Counted from the stretch's first letter, positions 23,456-32,299 are shown. The stretch is 42,499 bases of DNA from Verrucomicrobia subdivision 6 bacterium (GCA_947441075.1 CANESK010000007.1:1-42499); one strand, 5' to 3'. Notes: a model not told the origin generated them from the sequence alone. Made by a program: numbers and translations.

Positions 23456-25224
23456 AAAGTTACTGCGCTAGCGCTTATCGCTACCTAAGGCGCCCAACTC
23501 GTGAAGTGAAAGTGGGAAAGGTTGGGATTGGAGGAAGCCATCCGATTCGGGTGCAGAGTATGATTACCTCGGACACCATGGATACGGCGGCTTCGGTCAA
23601 GCAGACCCTTGAACTGGTGAAAGTGGGATGTGAGATCGTAAGGATTACGGCACCGACGATTAAGGATGCGGCTAATCTTCAGAAAATAAAAAAGGAGCTA
23701 CTGGCCGCTGGATGTGACGTGCCGATCGTCGCCGATATTCATTTCAAGCCAGATGCGGCTCTGGAAGCAGCTCAATGGGTCGAGAAAGTTCGGATTAATC
23801 CTGGGAATTTTGCCGACAAGAAAAAGTTCGCGATTCGGGAGTATACCGATGAGCAGTATGCTGAAGAGTTGGGCCGAATTGAGGAGACGTTCACCCCTTT
23901 GGTAAAAATCTGCGCCGAGAGAAAGATTGCGATTCGGATTGGGACAAATCACGGCTCCCTCTCGGACCGGATTATGAATCGCTATGGGGATTCTCCGCAC
24001 GGGATGGTGGAGAGTGCACTGGAGTTTGCGCGAATCGCGAGAAGGCTAAATTTTCACAATTTCCTCTTCTCGATGAAGTCATCCAATCCAAAGGTGATGA
24101 TTGAGGCTTACCGTCTGCTGACGGCAGCGCTGGAGAAAGAAGGGGCAGATTGGAATTATCCTTTGCATCTTGGTGTGACGGAGGCGGGGGACGGGGAGGA
24201 TGGGCGAATTAAGAGTGCGATTGGCATCGGCTCGCTCCTGCTGGATGGTCTTGGCGATACCATTCGAGTGAGTTTGACAGAAGACAGTATTCACGAGATT
24301 CCCGTAGGGCGGGCGTTAGTAAAATACTTGGAGGAGAGAGCTCAGGGGAGTTTCGATTCGACGACGGTTCTTTCCTACGATCCGTTTAGTTTTACAAAAC
24401 GGGCGAGTTCGAAGGTGTTGAGATCGGGTGTGGCCCTCGGAGGGGAGGAACCGCCCAGGGTTTTTGTTTCGGCTAAGGTGGAGGAGGCTTTGCGCCCGCG
24501 TTTGGCGCAGTTGGGTGATTTGGCGCCTGAGTTGGTTTATGAAAAGACCTCTGTGGTGGAAGTAGATCCGCGTAACGACGCGGAGATCGCGGCTTTGGAG
24601 GCGATGAAGGAGGCGGTGGTTGTGGCGGTTAAGGACGGGCTCGATTTGAATCTCGTTTCAGCCACGCGGATGCTGGCGGCAAGAATCCCGGCAAGACACC
24701 CGATTCTTCTGAAGGACACTTTGAAGCCAGACTCCTCGGAGGGCGGACTGAGTGGGCTGATTCGGGCCTCGATTCATCTTGGGGCATTGCTTTGCGATGG
24801 AATTGGGGATGCGATTCTGGTTAGGGGTGAGCCAGCGCCAGGAGCCTGTTTGCGATTGGGGTTTAATATTTTACAGGCGGCGGGTAGTCGGATCTTTAAA
24901 ACCGATTATGTGGCGTGTCCCTCCTGCGGGCGGACTCTTTTTGACCTGCAAAGCACGACGGCCAAGATTAAGGCGGGAACACAGCATCTGAAGGGGGTTA
25001 AAATTGCAGTGATGGGTTGTATCGTCAACGGACCGGGGGAGATGGCGGATGCGGATTTTGGCTATGTAGGAGGAGCGCCTGGAAAAATCAATCTCTACGT
25101 CGGCCGGACGCCAGTAAAATTTAACATTCCTGAGGCGGAAGCGGTGGAGCGGTTGCAGGATTTGATTCGAGAACATGGCAAGTGGGTCGATGCGCCCGTG
25201 GGTGGTGTTCCGGTGGTTGTTTGA
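23452..25224 (+). CDS. ispG: 4-hydroxy-3-methylbut-2-enyl-diphosphate synthase, long form
   Basis: Converts MEcPP to HMBPP with a [4Fe-4S] cluster, the penultimate MEP step. At 590 residues it is the long type with an inserted middle domain (known from plants, Chlamydiae and Bacteroidetes), not the about 370-residue E. coli type. The TIM barrel opens with VKVGKVGIGGSHPIRVQSM and SDTMDT; the insert spans roughly residues 290-420; the C-terminal cluster domain has Cys489, Cys492 and Cys523 in CPSCGRTLF and VMGCIVNGPGEM, with Glu530 as the fourth ligand candidate. It ends the ugd-ispG run; the next gene is 143 bp away. The long form agrees with a Verrucomicrobiota/Chlamydiae origin. Confidence 0.96.
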   Translation: MKSYCASAYRYLRRPTREVKVGKVGIGGSHPIRVQSMITSDTMDTAASVKQTLELVKVGCEIVRITAPTIKDAANLQKIKKELLAAGCDVPIVADIHFKPDAALEAAQWVEKVRINPGNFADKKKFAIREYTDEQYAEELGRIEETFTPLVKICAERKIAIRIGTNHGSLSDRIMNRYGDSPHGMVESALEFARIARRLNFHNFLFSMKSSNPKVMIEAYRLLTAALEKEGADWNYPLHLGVTEAGDGEDGRIKSAIGIGSLLLDGLGDTIRVSLTEDSIHEIPVGRALVKYLEERAQGSFDSTTVLSYDPFSFTKRASSKVLRSGVALGGEEPPRVFVSAKVEEALRPRLAQLGDLAPELVYEKTSVVEVDPRNDAEIAALEAMKEAVVVAVKDGLDLNLVSATRMLAARIPARHPILLKDTLKPDSSEGGLSGLIRASIHLGALLCDGIGDAILVRGEPAPGACLRLGFNILQAAGSRIFKTDYVACPSCGRTLFDLQSTTAKIKAGTQHLKGVKIAVMGCIVNGPGEMADADFGYVGGAPGKINLYVGRTPVKFNIPEAEAVERLQDLIREHGKWVDAPVGGVPVVV

Positions 25225-25367
25225 ACTAGGCATTGCGAATTATTTAATGGCGAGTAGCGGCTCGGTCCGTTTTGGGCAACTTTTCGTATTTGGGTTTCTA
25301 TGGGGTTAAAGGGGGATGGGCTTCCTATTTAGACGGACTCCATTGAATTCTCAGGTATCCTAAGACG

Positions 25368-27812
25368 ATGAGTACTTCTGGGGTAAAAAAGGGACGAAGG
25401 CAATCGAGTCAGCCGAGAAAGTCTAAAGAGACAGGGACTACCTCGTTGAACGGTTCTGGGCGGGTCAGAAAAGTTTCTAAATCGGTAGGAAAAACAAAGC
25501 GGAACAACGGCGCAAAGGTGAAAACCGGAACCGACACTTCCTCGGTACCCAAGCGCATAGCATTTCTGGGGGACTATTTGCCGAGACTTTGTGGGATTGC
25601 GACCTTTACGAGTGATTTATGCGAAGCGGTGGCGGGCGCTGCCTTGGGTTCGGATTGTTACGTCGGGGCAGTCAATGACCGGGCGGAAGGCTATGCCTAC
25701 CCTCCTCGGGTACGATTTCAAATGGCGGAGAAGAAGCTAGATTCCTATCGGCGTGCGGCTGACTTTCTTAATTTCCACAATGCGGATGTGTTAAGTGTGC
25801 AGCATGAATTTGGGATCTATGGAGGGACGGCAGGAAGTCATCTTTTGGCCTTATTAAAAGAGGTGCGCATGCCGGTTGTGACAACCTTACACACCGTCTT
25901 AACGAAGCCGAATGATGCTCAGCGGGAAGTGATGCAGGAGTTAATTAAGCGGAGTGATCGATTGATCGTAATGGCACGCAAGGGGGCAAAGATTCTTGAG
26001 GAGGTATATGGAGTCTCGATGGAGAAAGTGGATATCATTCCGCACGGAATTCCGAATACGAAGTTTCTCGATTCAGAATTATTTAAGGAGCGATTGGGGG
26101 TCGAGGGTCGAAAGGTCCTATTCACCTTTGGTTTAATCGGACCGGGTAAAGGAATTGAGCATGTGATTGAGGCGCTGCCTAAGATCGTCCAGCAGCATCC
26201 CGAGGTGGTTTATCTGGTGTTAGGGGTGACGCATCCCCATCTTTTGGCGCAAGAGGGGGAGAGTTATCGCTTAAGTTTGGAGCGATTGGCGGACGATCGT
26301 GGGGTGAAGGAGCATATTATTTTCTACAATCAGTTTTTAGAGTTGGAGGAGTTGCAGGAGTTTATTGGGGCGACGGATATCTATCTGACCCCTTATCTCG
26401 AGGAGAGCCAAATTACCTCGGGCACGCTGGCCTATGTCTTTGGTGCGGGCAAAGCGGTGGTTTCTACTCCGTATTGGCATGCGCAGGAGCTACTCGCGGA
26501 GGGGCGGGGAATGCTCGTGCCGTTTCGAGATGCTGGGGCAATTGCCAAAAGTGTTTGTGCCCTACTGGACGATCCTGCTCATCTGAATAAGATGCGCCGT
26601 AACGCCTATGCTCTCGGCCGGGAGATGATTTGGCCTGCGGTAGGAGAGCGTTATCTGGAGTCATTTCAGCGGGCCCGAGCAGATCGTAAAGCCAACCCGC
26701 GGGCGGCTTTCGAGGGATGGACCCTTGACCATCGGCCGTATGACCTGCCGCCAAGTCGTTTGGATCATCTGATCCATATGAGCGATGGCACGGGTATTTT
26801 TCAGCACGCAACCTTCACGGTTCCAAACTTTAGCCAAGGTTACTGTACGGACGACAACGCCAGAGCGTTTATTCTTTGTCATGTTCTTGAAGAGCTCGGG
26901 GATCCTGCGCCTGAGGGAGTCTTGGAGCAGTTGGCAACGCGGTATCTCGCGTTCCTGAGCGCAGCCTGGGACGCCGAGCAAAGTCGGTTCCGCAACTTTA
27001 TGAGCCACGGTAGGGAGTGGTTAGAGCCTTGTGGAAGTGAGGATAGTCAAGGGCGTGCCTTGTGGGCCTTGGGTTCAGGGGTTGGACGTTCCAAGCATCA
27101 AGGTCATCGGCGGTTGGCAGCTCGATTATTCGAAGCGGGCCTACCCATCGTAGAAACATTTTCTTCTCCGCGGGCCTGGAGTTTCGCTCTTTTGGGAATT
27201 CATGAATATTTACGTACCTTTCCTGACGACCAACAGACGAAGGCGATTCGAGCAGTTCTGACGGAAAAGCTGATGCAACGTTGGCGAGATTGCCAGTCGA
27301 AGGAGTGGCCTTGGTTCGAATCGAGGGTGACGTATGAAAATGCGCGACTTTGCCAAGCACTCATTTTAAGTGGGCAGTGGATGCCGTGCGGGGATGCTTT
27401 GCAGGTGGGATTAGCTTCGTTGCGTTGGTTGGTATCGATTCAGAAAACACAGGCTGGGTGTTTCCGGCCGATTGGTTCGAATGGTTTTTATGAGAGGGAT
27501 GGGGCACGGGCAGATTTCGATCAGCAGCCGGTGGAGGCTCAGGCTATGGTGTCCGCCTGCCATGAAGCCTTTCGAGCGACCCAAGACCCTCAGTGGACAA
27601 AAGAGGCGCGAAGAGCGTTCGAGTGGTTTTTAGGGCGAAATGATCTTGGCCTGGCCTTGTATGACTCAGGGACGGGTGGTTGTAGCGACGGGTTACATGC
27701 CGATCGGGTGAATGAGAATCAGGGGGCGGAGTCTTCTTTGGCCTTCCATCTTTCTTTGGCAGAAATGAACTATGCGGAGCAGTTAATTGCTCGTCCACCG
27801 AGCCTCTTCTGA
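25368..27812 (+). CDS. GT4-type glycosyltransferase with C-terminal toroid domain
   Basis: An 814-residue two-domain protein. Residues 1-62 are a Lys/Arg/Ser-rich, probably disordered tail. Residues about 63-440 are a GT-B glycosyltransferase of family GT4 type: FLGDYLPRLCGIATFTSDL, VLSVQHEFGIYGG, IIPHGIPNTKF, FGLIGPGKGIEHVIEALP and the donor-site segment YLTPYLEESQITSGTLAYVFG. Residues about 450-814 are helical with YCTDDNARAFILCHVLEEL and SQGRALWALG, the look of an alpha/alpha toroid as in glycan-processing enzymes. The next gene, a GH130 member, overlaps its stop by one base, so the two surely act together on one glycan, perhaps a mannoside. Sugar donor and product are unknown. Confidence 0.85.
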   Translation: MSTSGVKKGRRQSSQPRKSKETGTTSLNGSGRVRKVSKSVGKTKRNNGAKVKTGTDTSSVPKRIAFLGDYLPRLCGIATFTSDLCEAVAGAALGSDCYVGAVNDRAEGYAYPPRVRFQMAEKKLDSYRRAADFLNFHNADVLSVQHEFGIYGGTAGSHLLALLKEVRMPVVTTLHTVLTKPNDAQREVMQELIKRSDRLIVMARKGAKILEEVYGVSMEKVDIIPHGIPNTKFLDSELFKERLGVEGRKVLFTFGLIGPGKGIEHVIEALPKIVQQHPEVVYLVLGVTHPHLLAQEGESYRLSLERLADDRGVKEHIIFYNQFLELEELQEFIGATDIYLTPYLEESQITSGTLAYVFGAGKAVVSTPYWHAQELLAEGRGMLVPFRDAGAIAKSVCALLDDPAHLNKMRRNAYALGREMIWPAVGERYLESFQRARADRKANPRAAFEGWTLDHRPYDLPPSRLDHLIHMSDGTGIFQHATFTVPNFSQGYCTDDNARAFILCHVLEELGDPAPEGVLEQLATRYLAFLSAAWDAEQSRFRNFMSHGREWLEPCGSEDSQGRALWALGSGVGRSKHQGHRRLAARLFEAGLPIVETFSSPRAWSFALLGIHEYLRTFPDDQQTKAIRAVLTEKLMQRWRDCQSKEWPWFESRVTYENARLCQALILSGQWMPCGDALQVGLASLRWLVSIQKTQAGCFRPIGSNGFYERDGARADFDQQPVEAQAMVSACHEAFRATQDPQWTKEARRAFEWFLGRNDLGLALYDSGTGGCSDGLHADRVNENQGAESSLAFHLSLAEMNYAEQLIARPPSLF

Positions 27813-29278
27813 TGAATGCCATTCGCCTGCGTCGCCACGATTTGTCCATTGTCCCTCAGAGCAGAAGGGTCCTCCTGCGGCCTTTTATCCCATCTGAGGT
27901 GCACCGAATCACCACGACCTTGGGAAGAGTTCTCGCCTTAACTGAGGAGGAGGTAACGCAGGAGCTAGGTAAGGTCTGGAAAGATTTCGAATCGCGCCAT
28001 CGCGACCTGGGAACACTCCTTTTGGCGAACTTTAAGCGCGTAGAAGGACATGTTTTTACCCAGCGACCGCTTTCGGAAAAAAGAAAGCTACTCCTTGGGG
28101 CACTATTTTCTGGCGAGTACGCTCTGGAGTCGGCAGCGATTTTTAATCCATCGATCGTGGCCCATCCTGATCAAAGTGGAGTAGCCCAAGGGGCGGTGCG
28201 ATTCCTCATGAGTTTGCGTGCAACGGGCGAAGGACATATCTCGTCGATAGAGTTTCGTACGGGACTGATTTCGCCTTCAGGGGAGATCACGATGGATCCT
28301 ATTTCTGATTACGTGACGGCGCCTGAAATCGTGGCGAATCCTAGTTATAAAAAGAAACGGTTCAGTATTAAGTTGGCGGAAATGGGATTTGATAATAGCT
28401 ATGCGGACGCAGTCATGACCCCGTTGGGGGAGACTTTCACGCTAGTTGATTTAACAAAAATGCTCAGGGTGGTTCGGCAGGAAACGAAACCGGAGACCCG
28501 CGATTTGAAGCGCACCTTGGAATGTATTCAATGGTTAGCGGATTCTAATTATGAACTGCATTTTCCCGAAACCTTAGCTTTGAGTGAACGGATCATCTTT
28601 CCGGTATCTCCGAACGAGACGAACGGAATTGAGGACGCACGTTTTGTCCGTTTTACGGAGGACGATGGATCGGTTATGTATTACGCCACGTACACCGCCT
28701 ACAACGGCAGGGCGATTCTACCTCAGTTTATTGAGACCTTAGATTTTCTTAATTTTCGGATTCTTACTTTAAATGGAGGCAGAGTGCAGAATAAGGGAAT
28801 GGCTCTCTTTCCGCGTCGAGTGGGTGGTCGCTACGCCATGCTTTCTCGGTATGACGACGAGAATCTGTTTCTGATGTATTCCGATAGTCCTTACTATTGG
28901 GCGGATCCTCAGCTTATTTTGCGACCTGCCGCTATGTGGGAATCGGTCAAGATTGGAAACTGTGGGTCCCCGATTGAGACGGAAGAGGGTTGGTTGGTTA
29001 TCACCCATGGGGTTGGCCCGATGCGGAAATATTGTATTGGGGCGACCCTCTTGGATCTTGATGACCCCAGCCGGGTGATTGGGCGTTTGCGAGAGCCCCT
29101 CTTGGCGCCTGAGGGGGCGGAGCGAGAGGGGTATGTTCCGAATGTGGTTTATAGCTGTGGTTCGATGGTGCACGGTCGGGAATTAATTTTACCTTTTGCA
29201 GTCAGTGATTTGGCTTCGACCATCGTCAGTGTCTCGCTGGATGAATTACTGGCGACGTTGAAGGCTGGAGGGAGCTGA
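27812..29278 (+). CDS. Glycoside hydrolase family 130 protein
   Basis: GH130 enzymes are mostly phosphorylases or hydrolases acting on beta-mannosides, including beta-1,2-mannooligosaccharides. The 488-residue product shows the five-bladed propeller hallmarks: FNPSIVAHPD, NGIEDARFVRF with the conserved catalytic aspartate, KGMALFPRRVGGRYAMLSR, KIGNCGSPIETEEGWLVITHGV and NVVYSCGSMVHG near the end. An extra N-terminal helical region of about 100 residues precedes the propeller. It begins at an ATG overlapping the glycosyltransferase stop (TGATG), implying coupled translation. Phosphorylase or hydrolase activity cannot be decided by eye; the phosphate-binding basic residues need an alignment. 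Confidence 0.88.
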   Translation: MNAIRLRRHDLSIVPQSRRVLLRPFIPSEVHRITTTLGRVLALTEEEVTQELGKVWKDFESRHRDLGTLLLANFKRVEGHVFTQRPLSEKRKLLLGALFSGEYALESAAIFNPSIVAHPDQSGVAQGAVRFLMSLRATGEGHISSIEFRTGLISPSGEITMDPISDYVTAPEIVANPSYKKKRFSIKLAEMGFDNSYADAVMTPLGETFTLVDLTKMLRVVRQETKPETRDLKRTLECIQWLADSNYELHFPETLALSERIIFPVSPNETNGIEDARFVRFTEDDGSVMYYATYTAYNGRAILPQFIETLDFLNFRILTLNGGRVQNKGMALFPRRVGGRYAMLSRYDDENLFLMYSDSPYYWADPQLILRPAAMWESVKIGNCGSPIETEEGWLVITHGVGPMRKYCIGATLLDLDDPSRVIGRLREPLLAPEGAEREGYVPNVVYSCGSMVHGRELILPFAVSDLASTIVSVSLDELLATLKAGGS

Positions 29279-29309
29279 GATGCACTCCAACCCGTAAGTC
29301 CTTTCAGGA

Positions 29310-29576
29310 TTAAGAGGAAATGTAGGGCTGGGCTAGAACGGCTTGGGTGTGGTTCTCGAAAATAGTTAAGACTGTGGTTAACCGGGATAGTTCGAAAACA
29401 CTGCGCACTCGGGTGGAAAGATTACAAACGATGAGCTTCGTCTTTCGGGCGCGAGTAATTTGCAGGGCTTTGATGAGAGTCGAGAGGCGGCAAGAATCCA
29501 TATAGGGAGCTAAGGCCAGATCGACCACGATACGCGCGGGGACATTCTTGCCTGATTTATCTAGAGAAAGTGGAGA
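29310..29576 (-). pseudogene. Truncated STAS-domain (anti-sigma antagonist-like) ORF
   Basis: The frame encodes the second half of a STAS domain: IVVDLALAPYMDSCRLSTLI, then TKLIVCNLSTRVRSVFELSRL and TVLTIFENHTQAVLA, matching the DLS-x-x-x-x-DSSG strand-loop and the final helix of SpoIIAA-like proteins. The usual first 35-40 residues (two beta-strands and helix) are absent: an in-frame TAG lies just upstream at 29577, within the recO end. The only possible start is a GTG at 29528 without a ribosome site. The serine normally phosphorylated after Asp is present, but the glycine of DSSG is not (DSCR). A remnant is the simplest reading; a short working protein is not excluded. Confidence 0.55.
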
Positions 29577-30108
29577 CTATTTTCATGAGGGCGGCGTAAG
29601 ACTTGGGGCGACGGTGGGAGAGGTCGTCAAGAAGGGAGCGGGCGGTACGATTGGCCTGGTTGGTGCCGAGGGTTTTTAGGACTGCTCGTTCGAATCTTTC
29701 GACGAGTAGGGCGTGGGGATCTTTTTTATCGAGCCACGTAAGTGCGGATTGGAGAAGAGTGTGAAGGGAACCGAGATCGGCGTCGGGTTCTGCGAGGTGC
29801 TCGATGGTTTGGGAGAAGTAGGTGGCGGCAAGAAGGCGCGAATACGATTGGCGGAGTCCGGCGTGGGTTTCCCTAAGGCGGGCTTCTTTGAGATGGTGCA
29901 AGTGGCCTCGGCGGGAGCGGTCCCAAGAAATCTCGCATTCGTGAAAAAGATCGAGGTGCCCTTTCAGGGGACTTCCTGGTTTGGCGGCACCGCGGGCAAG
30001 GGTACGAACGACTCCGTGCTGGCGGGTGAGCCAGACGGCGAGGAAGCTGGTTTCCCCTTGGCGGCGAAGATGGAACAGAATCCCCTCATCCTGAACAGGT
30101 TGGCTCAA
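29557..30108 (-). CDS. recO: DNA repair protein RecO, short form
   Basis: RecO anneals single strands and loads RecA with RecR in the RecFOR pathway. The 183-residue product has the OB-fold N-terminus (EGILFHLRRQGETSFLAVWLTRQHGVVRTLARGAAKPGS) and the helical part with LRQSYSRLLAATYFSQTIEHL. It is shorter than the usual 230-250 residues: the cysteine-containing zinc-finger region is missing, and the end RRPKSYAALMKIV resembles the normal C-terminus. The start must be the TTG, because an in-frame TAG lies four codons upstream and the conserved EGIL follows at once. It is divergent from lpxC-fabZ with 87 bp between starts. Confidence 0.78.
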   Translation of the reverse strand: MSQPVQDEGILFHLRRQGETSFLAVWLTRQHGVVRTLARGAAKPGSPLKGHLDLFHECEISWDRSRRGHLHHLKEARLRETHAGLRQSYSRLLAATYFSQTIEHLAEPDADLGSLHTLLQSALTWLDKKDPHALLVERFERAVLKTLGTNQANRTARSLLDDLSHRRPKSYAALMKIVSTFSR

Positions 30109-30195
30109 GGAGGTACCCTAGCAGAGGAGGGCCAAGGGGTGAAATGGGGGAGATAAGGGGGATGACTCAAGGGGAAAAAATGTGTAGAAAGTGGA

Positions 30196-31512
30196 ATGGC
30201 AACTCCACGTGAATCCACCGTAGAGCATGAAGCGAGCATGACGGGAACCTCCCTGCACAGCGGGGCCAAGGTCCGCTTGACGGTGAAACCTGCGCTAGCG
30301 GGGTCAGGGTACCAGTTCCGCAGGATGGATTTGGCGGATCAACCGACGATTCCCGCCTTTTTAGAGAAAGTGAAGCAGGTGGAGCGTGCGACGACCTTGG
30401 CTGAAGGCAGTGTCAAGGTGAGCACAGTTGAGCATCTTCTCTCGGCGCTACGCGGGTTGGAGATTGATAACGCACTGATTGAGTTGGATGCGAACGAACC
30501 TCCGATTGGCGATGGGAGTGCCGCTCCGTTCTTGGAGATGCTGGCCAAGGCGGGTCGAAAAGAGTTGGAAGCTCCGCGAACTGTTTTTGAGATTCGCGAG
30601 CCAGTTTGGGTGACGACTCCTGATGGAGGCTACATGGCGGCCTTGCCCCACGATGGTTTCAAGGTTTCCTGTACCAACGCCAATCATACTCCTTTCCATA
30701 CTCAGTATCTGAGCATTGAGGTGGGTGCTGAAAATTACGCGAAGGAGATTGGTCGGGCGCGAACCTTTGTTTTTTACGAAGAAGTGGAACCTCTTTTGGC
30801 CAAGGGGCTGATTAAGGGCGGGAGTTTGGAAAACGCCATCGTGATTCGTGGCGAGTCGGTCATGAGTAAAGAACCGCTCCGCTACCCAGACGAATTCGTT
30901 CGGCACAAGATTTTGGACATCATGGGGGATTTGGCTTTGTTCCCCGTGCCGATTCGTGCGCATATTTTGGCTTCGAAAACCAGTCACGGGCTGAACCTGC
31001 TTTTCGCCAAAGCCCTCTACAAGGCGTACCGTGCCTACCAGTCCGCGTTGATGCCTGTGGAAAATATTCCAGTGGGCGAGAGGTCGATGGATACGAACGA
31101 GGTAATGAAGATTCTGCCTCATCGTTATCCGTTTCTGATGGTCGACAGGATTCTGCGATTTGAAGGGGCAACTAAAGCGGTGGGGATGAAGCTGGTGACG
31201 ATCAACGAACCTTATTTCCAAGGACACTTTCCTGATCATCCGATTATGCCTGGAGTGTTACAGATCGAGGCGATGGCGCAGGTAGCCAGCATCCTTTTGT
31301 TACGGAATACGGAGAATGCGGGGAAATTGGGATATTTCATGAGCGTGGATAAAGCTAAATTTCGTAAGCCAGTGATGCCAGGGGACGTTTTGACCATGCA
31401 TGTGGAATTGACCAAATCACGAGGGAAGATTGGCAAAGCTGCCGGGCAGTGTTTGGTGAACGGGGAAGTGGTTTCGGAAGCGGAGCTGATGTTTGCGATC
31501 ATCGATCGCTGA
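30196..31512 (+). CDS. lpxC/fabZ: Bifunctional UDP-3-O-acyl-GlcNAc deacetylase / 3-hydroxyacyl-ACP dehydratase
   Basis: A natural fusion joining the committed lipid A deacetylase (LpxC, about 1-285) with the fatty-acid dehydratase FabZ (from about residue 298). LpxC zinc ligands are His80 (STVEHLLSAL), His237 and Asp241 (RHKILDIMGD); ASKTSHGLN carries the general-acid histidine. FabZ has ILPHRYPFLMVDRI with the catalytic His and GHFPDHPIMPGVLQIEAMAQ with the catalytic Glu. Both active sites look intact. Both enzymes draw on the 3-hydroxyacyl-ACP pool, so the fusion balances LPS and phospholipid. Fusions are known in Bacteroidetes and in the Planctomycetes-Verrucomicrobia-Chlamydiae group. lpxA follows after 13 bp. 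A small hairpin (GTGGA/TCCAC) has the start codon in its loop. Confidence 0.97.
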   Translation: MATPRESTVEHEASMTGTSLHSGAKVRLTVKPALAGSGYQFRRMDLADQPTIPAFLEKVKQVERATTLAEGSVKVSTVEHLLSALRGLEIDNALIELDANEPPIGDGSAAPFLEMLAKAGRKELEAPRTVFEIREPVWVTTPDGGYMAALPHDGFKVSCTNANHTPFHTQYLSIEVGAENYAKEIGRARTFVFYEEVEPLLAKGLIKGGSLENAIVIRGESVMSKEPLRYPDEFVRHKILDIMGDLALFPVPIRAHILASKTSHGLNLLFAKALYKAYRAYQSALMPVENIPVGERSMDTNEVMKILPHRYPFLMVDRILRFEGATKAVGMKLVTINEPYFQGHFPDHPIMPGVLQIEAMAQVASILLLRNTENAGKLGYFMSVDKAKFRKPVMPGDVLTMHVELTKSRGKIGKAAGQCLVNGEVVSEAELMFAIIDR

Positions 31513-31525
31513 GGAGGCGACCAGC

Positions 31526-32299
31526 GTGGCGGTTCATTCTTCTTCCGTGGTACATGCGAAGGCCAAGGTGGCGGCCTCGGTGGAGATTGGACCCTTCTGT
31601 GTCGTGGGGGCTGGGGTGGAGTTGGGGGAAGGGTGTGTTTTACGTAGCCACGTGAATTTGGAGGGACCGAGTATCTTTGGCTCCAAGAATATCTTCCATC
31701 CGTTTTGCTCGATCGGTGGCCGGACCCAGGATTTGAAGTATACGGCAGAGCCAACGTTGTTGCAGGTGGGGGATGAAAATAACTTTAGGGAATTTGTTAC
31801 GGTAAATCGTGGGACGAGTCCTGGAGAGAAAACGGTGATTGGGAGTCGCAACCATTTCTTGGCGTACGCTCATATCGCCCATAATTGCGTGGTGGGGAAC
31901 GATTGTATCTTTTCGAATAATGGGACTTTGGCGGGCCATGTGGTGGTGGGGGATTTTGCGGTGGTAGGGGGTTTATCAGCGGTGCACCAGTTTTGTCGAA
32001 TTGGGCGGCACGCGATGATTGGGGGATGCACCAAAGTGGTGCAGGACGTGTTGCCCTACATGATTGCGGATGGGAATCCTGCGGTGACCCGTGCGGTCAA
32101 TCTGACGGGGCTTCAGCGGAAGGGGTTTTCGGAGGATTCGATTCGTGGATTGAAAGAGGCGCTGAAGGTATTGCTCAATCCTAAGTACAATCTGTCTCAG
32201 GCTCGGGAGTATTTATCGGAGAAGGGGGCGAAGACAGAGGAGGTGCATGAGCTGATCGAGTTTCTTAAGACATCGGAGCGGGGCGTGGTCTTGCGCTAG
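31526..32299 (+). CDS. lpxA: UDP-N-acetylglucosamine O-acyltransferase
   Basis: Transfers 3-hydroxyacyl from ACP to UDP-GlcNAc, the first lipid A step. Left-handed beta-helix hexapeptide repeats run through the first two thirds (VHSSSVVHAKAKVAASVEIG, AHIAHNCVVGNDCIFSNN, LAGHVVVGDFAVVGG), with the catalytic His in HIAHN and the QFCRIG and GNPAVTRAVNLTGLQRKGF motifs of LpxA; the C-terminus is helical. I chose the GTG at 31526 over the ATG at 31493: GAGGAGG lies 8 bases upstream of the GTG, and the protein then starts like relatives, 257 residues long. The ATG would overlap lpxC-fabZ and add an unneeded 11 residues. Same pathway and operon as the fusion gene before it. Confidence 0.96.
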   Translation: MAVHSSSVVHAKAKVAASVEIGPFCVVGAGVELGEGCVLRSHVNLEGPSIFGSKNIFHPFCSIGGRTQDLKYTAEPTLLQVGDENNFREFVTVNRGTSPGEKTVIGSRNHFLAYAHIAHNCVVGNDCIFSNNGTLAGHVVVGDFAVVGGLSAVHQFCRIGRHAMIGGCTKVVQDVLPYMIADGNPAVTRAVNLTGLQRKGFSEDSIRGLKEALKVLLNPKYNLSQAREYLSEKGAKTEEVHELIEFLKTSERGVVLR

